Origin: Holosporales bacterium
GTDB lineage: Bacteria; Pseudomonadota; Alphaproteobacteria; BNTO01
Reading direction: 5' to 3'
NCBI GenBank assembly: GCA_031270515.1
Contig: JAISXM010000044.1
Span: 1 to 15,531 of the forward strand
DNA length: 15,531 nucleotides
Numbering within the stretch: the stretch's first letter is position 1; the number at the start of each line of letters is the position of its first letter. The position numbers and the translations under genes are program-made. This document shows positions 13,293 to 15,531 of the stretch, in pieces. The notes beneath the pieces are model-generated. The model was not told the DNA's origin and made no database searches. It worked only from the letters and a program-made list of their open reading frames with translations.

Positions 13293-14465
13293 ATGAATAT
13301 ATGTAATACTTATAAGCAAAAAAATGCCGCATTGTCGCATATTTCAGTAAAAATATCTTTTTATTTCGGAATATTTGCTTCGCAACTTGTGGCCAGCGTG
13401 CCGAACTCCTCGGAATTTTATCCCGAGACGTTTGAAACTGATTGCCCAAATTGCAAGAGTTTATGCGTTACATTGCAACAATTAGCCCCAAATGCAAACG
13501 CATATTACTCGCACATCGCCACCATATTGGCCGAGTCCGCGCAGTATTTGCAAGACGCCGACATGCTGCCTTCGTTTGTAAACAGGTCCGTCCAAATAGT
13601 GCGGGACCTAGAGCAAATATTTGCTCAAATGAATAAATTGGCGTCGTTTAACTTCACATCACGACGCACATGCAAAATTGGCGGTGACTTTGACGTTGGT
13701 CCGACAATACTTGCGATTACAAACGGTGTATTGTCCACGTTTATGGCTCTCCTGGCAGAGCAGCACGTGCCAATCGCAGACACGCCCGCGACAACGTTGG
13801 CCGAGGCAATCTCAATGCTTACCCCGGGTGCCGCTATTGGCGCGCAAATTGGGGATTTATGCAGCACATATTCTTCGAAATTTGATGAATACTACGCCAA
13901 GCGCATATTATTTCTTTCAACAATGCGGGAGTTTTTTTACTCGCTGAAACAAAACTTAATTGCTGTCTCCAAATTAACGATGACCCAGCAATTTTGCACT
14001 CAAGGAAGCATGCGGGTCGAGTTTGATACGCAGGTGTTCGACCAATTAATTGACGCTCCGACTAACGGAATTGCTCGTCTCGAAGGACTAAGTCATGAAA
14101 GTGCAGTTCAAATTTTGGAAAAAGACAAACTATACTGCCAACACATGCCTCTAACTAACGTAGGTGGGCAAAATGTTGCCGTCATCCCTGAATTTCCGCA
14201 CGAATTCATCATCGAAAAGGACGGTCAATTCCTGTATCAGTGCTCTCAATCGCACTGGAACCCGACCACTATGTCGCGAACAACGCAAATCGTTTGGCGA
14301 GCACTTGATATTCATGATGGGATTATAACCGCGCCAGAGAAGTTTGAGGGCGCTCATGCGCCGCGGCGTGCATTCATTTATATTCAGCAACTATCAAATA
14401 TCACCGATAAGCACTTGAATATAACAACGGAGATAGTCGAATACTTTCGTCGGATGTTCAAATAA
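13293..14465 (+). CDS. Exported protein of unknown family, Cys-containing
   Basis: A 390-residue protein I do not recognise. A long basic N-terminus leads into a hydrophobic stretch at about 20-35 (KISFYFGIFASQLVAS), read as a signal peptide with cleavage near residue 35. Just after it comes CPNCKSLC, which could bind metal or form disulfides outside the cytoplasm. The middle is helical with a Gly/Ala-rich hydrophobic segment (ISMLTPGAAIGAQIGDLC near 172-189), and the C-terminal third is beta-rich with aromatic residues. ATG at 13293 has no Shine-Dalgarno sequence; there is no better start in frame before the hydrophobic segment. It follows the coiled-coil gene in the same direction and ends ten bases before a palindromic element. 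No function is proposed. Confidence 0.8.
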   Translation: MNICNTYKQKNAALSHISVKISFYFGIFASQLVASVPNSSEFYPETFETDCPNCKSLCVTLQQLAPNANAYYSHIATILAESAQYLQDADMLPSFVNRSVQIVRDLEQIFAQMNKLASFNFTSRRTCKIGGDFDVGPTILAITNGVLSTFMALLAEQHVPIADTPATTLAEAISMLTPGAAIGAQIGDLCSTYSSKFDEYYAKRILFLSTMREFFYSLKQNLIAVSKLTMTQQFCTQGSMRVEFDTQVFDQLIDAPTNGIARLEGLSHESAVQILEKDKLYCQHMPLTNVGGQNVAVIPEFPHEFIIEKDGQFLYQCSQSHWNPTTMSRTTQIVWRALDIHDGIITAPEKFEGAHAPRRAFIYIQQLSNITDKHLNITTEIVEYFRRMFK

Positions 14466-14474
14466 GTTTCTATC

Positions 14475-14555
14475 TATACCTGCCCATAAAAACAATTTGA
14501 ACGTGGACCACGATAAAAACCTTAAACCGCAACGAAGTGCAAATGATGTTTGGTG
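14475..14555 (+). repeat. Palindromic element, copy 9, right arm decayed
   Basis: The left end is intact (TATACCTGCCCATAAAAACA then ATTTGAA). The centre (GACCACGATAAAAACCTTAA then CCGCAACGA) matches the complement of copy 8. The right arm, AGTGCAAATGATGTTTGGTG, pairs poorly. It begins ten bases after the stop of the 13293-14465 gene. The following 170 bases to the next gene hold only a promoter. Confidence 0.75.
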
Positions 14556-14663
14556 CGTGCGTTTTCATGATGTGCCTTGATTTAAGCTCGACTAATATAG
14601 TTATAGCGCCTCATTTGTAGTCAGAGTCAATCGTCATTTTGTGTGTGTCGGCGTGGATTTATA

Positions 14664-14693
14664 TTGAAAACCGCCGCATTTGTACGCTAATAT
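14664..14693 (+). promoter_or_regulatory. Probable promoter of the Sel1-repeat gene
   Basis: TTGAAA at 14664-14669, an 18-base spacer, then TAATAT at 14688-14693, followed by an AT-rich run. The RNA would start near 14700, giving a leader of about 25 bases before the ATG at 14725. This matches the short-leader pattern of the other exported-protein genes here. Confidence 0.45.
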
Positions 14694-14724
14694 ATAAATA
14701 TGAGGATTACTTCGCGGGTGAATT

Positions 14725-15531
14725 ATGCGCCGTGTTATCATTTTTTGCTGTGCCATGTTGCCGTGTGTAATGCATGCTAGCGCGCCAGTTGCGCAAAGCA
14801 CAGAGCGGGATGTAAAGAAGCTGTTATCCAACTTATTAATGTTGTTTGGTGAAGAGAGCCATCCTTTTGTAGATATTCCTGAATGTGTTCCTCGTCATGT
14901 TCCTCTTCATAAGGGAATTACTATTCAGAACGGCAGAATATTCGTATATCTGCGAGACTTTGTGTCAGTATATCGGCAGTATTGTAGCGACAAGCCCGCT
15001 AATACGAAAGATGGGAAGATCGTTCCAGCAACGTTTTTTCTGGAAAACTTAGGGTGGAACGCTTCTTTCGTCAATGGAACCATCATAATTGATGTAAGAT
15101 GGCTATCCAATATAGATTATGTTCTCCGCGACGATCGCGCACTCAATTTATTAGCTTTTCTATTTACAATCAGTGGAATACTGGAATCTAATGACGAAGA
15201 GAAAGTGGCCGCAGTGAATGTTTTGCAACATGCTGCAGCGCAAGGTAATCCTTATGCGAAACTCAACCTTGGACGCTGTTTTGCACTAGGTGTTGGATTG
15301 AGGCGAGATTGTCAAGAAGCAGTCCAGTTCTATAAGCAGGTAGCTGATGACGCAGACAGGCTCTACGCGCTTATAGCTGAGGAAGCAGACAGGCACGGGC
15401 GTATAGCGGACAGGGCATCGGTGCCATTCTGCGGAGTATATGCATCGGCGCAATATCACTATGGGTGGTGTCTTTATAGCGGGACTGGAGTTCCGAAGAA
15501 TGCAGAACAAGCCGTCACGTATTTCAAGCTT
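14725..15531 (+). CDS. Exported Sel1-repeat protein, truncated by the window edge
   Basis: The frame from ATG 14725 stays open to the last base (269 codons seen), so the gene continues beyond the window. A signal peptide (MRRVIIFCCAMLPCVMHASA, cleavage near residue 20) precedes about 140 residues of unknown fold. Sel1-like repeats follow from about residue 165: LQHAAAQGNPYAKLNLGRCF with ALGVG and the EAVQFYKQVAD helix, and then SAQYHYGWCLYSGTGVPKNA with EQAVTYFKL at the edge. Sel1 repeats are alpha-alpha solenoids that bind other proteins and are frequent in secreted factors of intracellular bacteria. An insertion of about 30 residues with a repeated ADR pattern separates the first two repeats. 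No strong Shine-Dalgarno sequence is seen; GGGTG lies about 5 bases before the ATG. Confidence 0.88.
   Translation, partial: MRRVIIFCCAMLPCVMHASAPVAQSTERDVKKLLSNLLMLFGEESHPFVDIPECVPRHVPLHKGITIQNGRIFVYLRDFVSVYRQYCSDKPANTKDGKIVPATFFLENLGWNASFVNGTIIIDVRWLSNIDYVLRDDRALNLLAFLFTISGILESNDEEKVAAVNVLQHAAAQGNPYAKLNLGRCFALGVGLRRDCQEAVQFYKQVADDADRLYALIAEEADRHGRIADRASVPFCGVYASAQYHYGWCLYSGTGVPKNAEQAVTYFKL

Noticed and set aside
5747..14555. CRISPR-like array
   Set aside because: The repeats are dispersed, palindromic and separated by genes, with no regular spacers and no cas genes.

Overview
The window looks like a chromosomal segment of a bacterium, most likely an alphaproteobacterium with a host-associated or intracellular lifestyle (Holosporales- or Rickettsiales-like). 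This is an inference from three things: the style of PheS, LepB and HemW; the number of exported proteins of unknown or eukaryote-like repeat type (BspA-like leucine-rich repeats, Sel1 repeats, a 9-residue tandem repeat, a coiled coil); and intergenic regions full of a palindromic repeat reminiscent of the elements of intracellular bacteria. No rRNA, tRNA, CRISPR array, transposase or phage gene was found.

Layout. At 321-1785 (+) lie a NUDIX hydrolase and a YbhF-type ABC ATPase, one base apart, with no permease gene. At 1782-3656 (-) lies a large exported protein of unknown family with a 27-bp minisatellite; its stop codon overlaps the ABC stop tail-to-tail. At 3753-5628 (-) is the translation cluster rpmI-rplT-pheS, without infC upstream or pheT downstream, and with a long palindrome between rplT and pheS. 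At 6063-7562 (-) is an exported BspA-like leucine-rich-repeat protein, bracketed by two 228-bp direct repeats (5747-5974 and 7691-7918, about 97% identical). Then come lepB (8200-9066, +) and hemW (9371-10531, +). Convergent to hemW is another unknown exported protein (10656-11819, -). The right end holds three exported proteins on the + strand: a coiled-coil protein (12414-13223), an unknown Cys-containing protein (13293-14465) and a Sel1-repeat protein that runs off the window (14725-15531).

How it fits together. The housekeeping genes (rpmI, rplT, pheS, lepB, hemW) are islands between exported, probably fast-evolving proteins. Six of the thirteen genes start with a Sec-type signal peptide; LepB is the enzyme expected to cleave such signals. 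Two of the exported genes have good sigma70-like promoters with short AT-rich leaders and no obvious Shine-Dalgarno sequence, and a third has a fair one.

The most unusual feature is a family of at least nine imperfect palindromes (roughly 75-145 bp). They start near TATACC, end near GGTATA, and have arms related to CCCATAAAAACAATTTGAA and TTCAAATTGTTTGTTATGGG. They occur only between genes, often directly after a stop codon, and look like TA-flanked MITE or REP-like elements. They may act as transcript ends, and as recombination sites around the leucine-rich-repeat gene.
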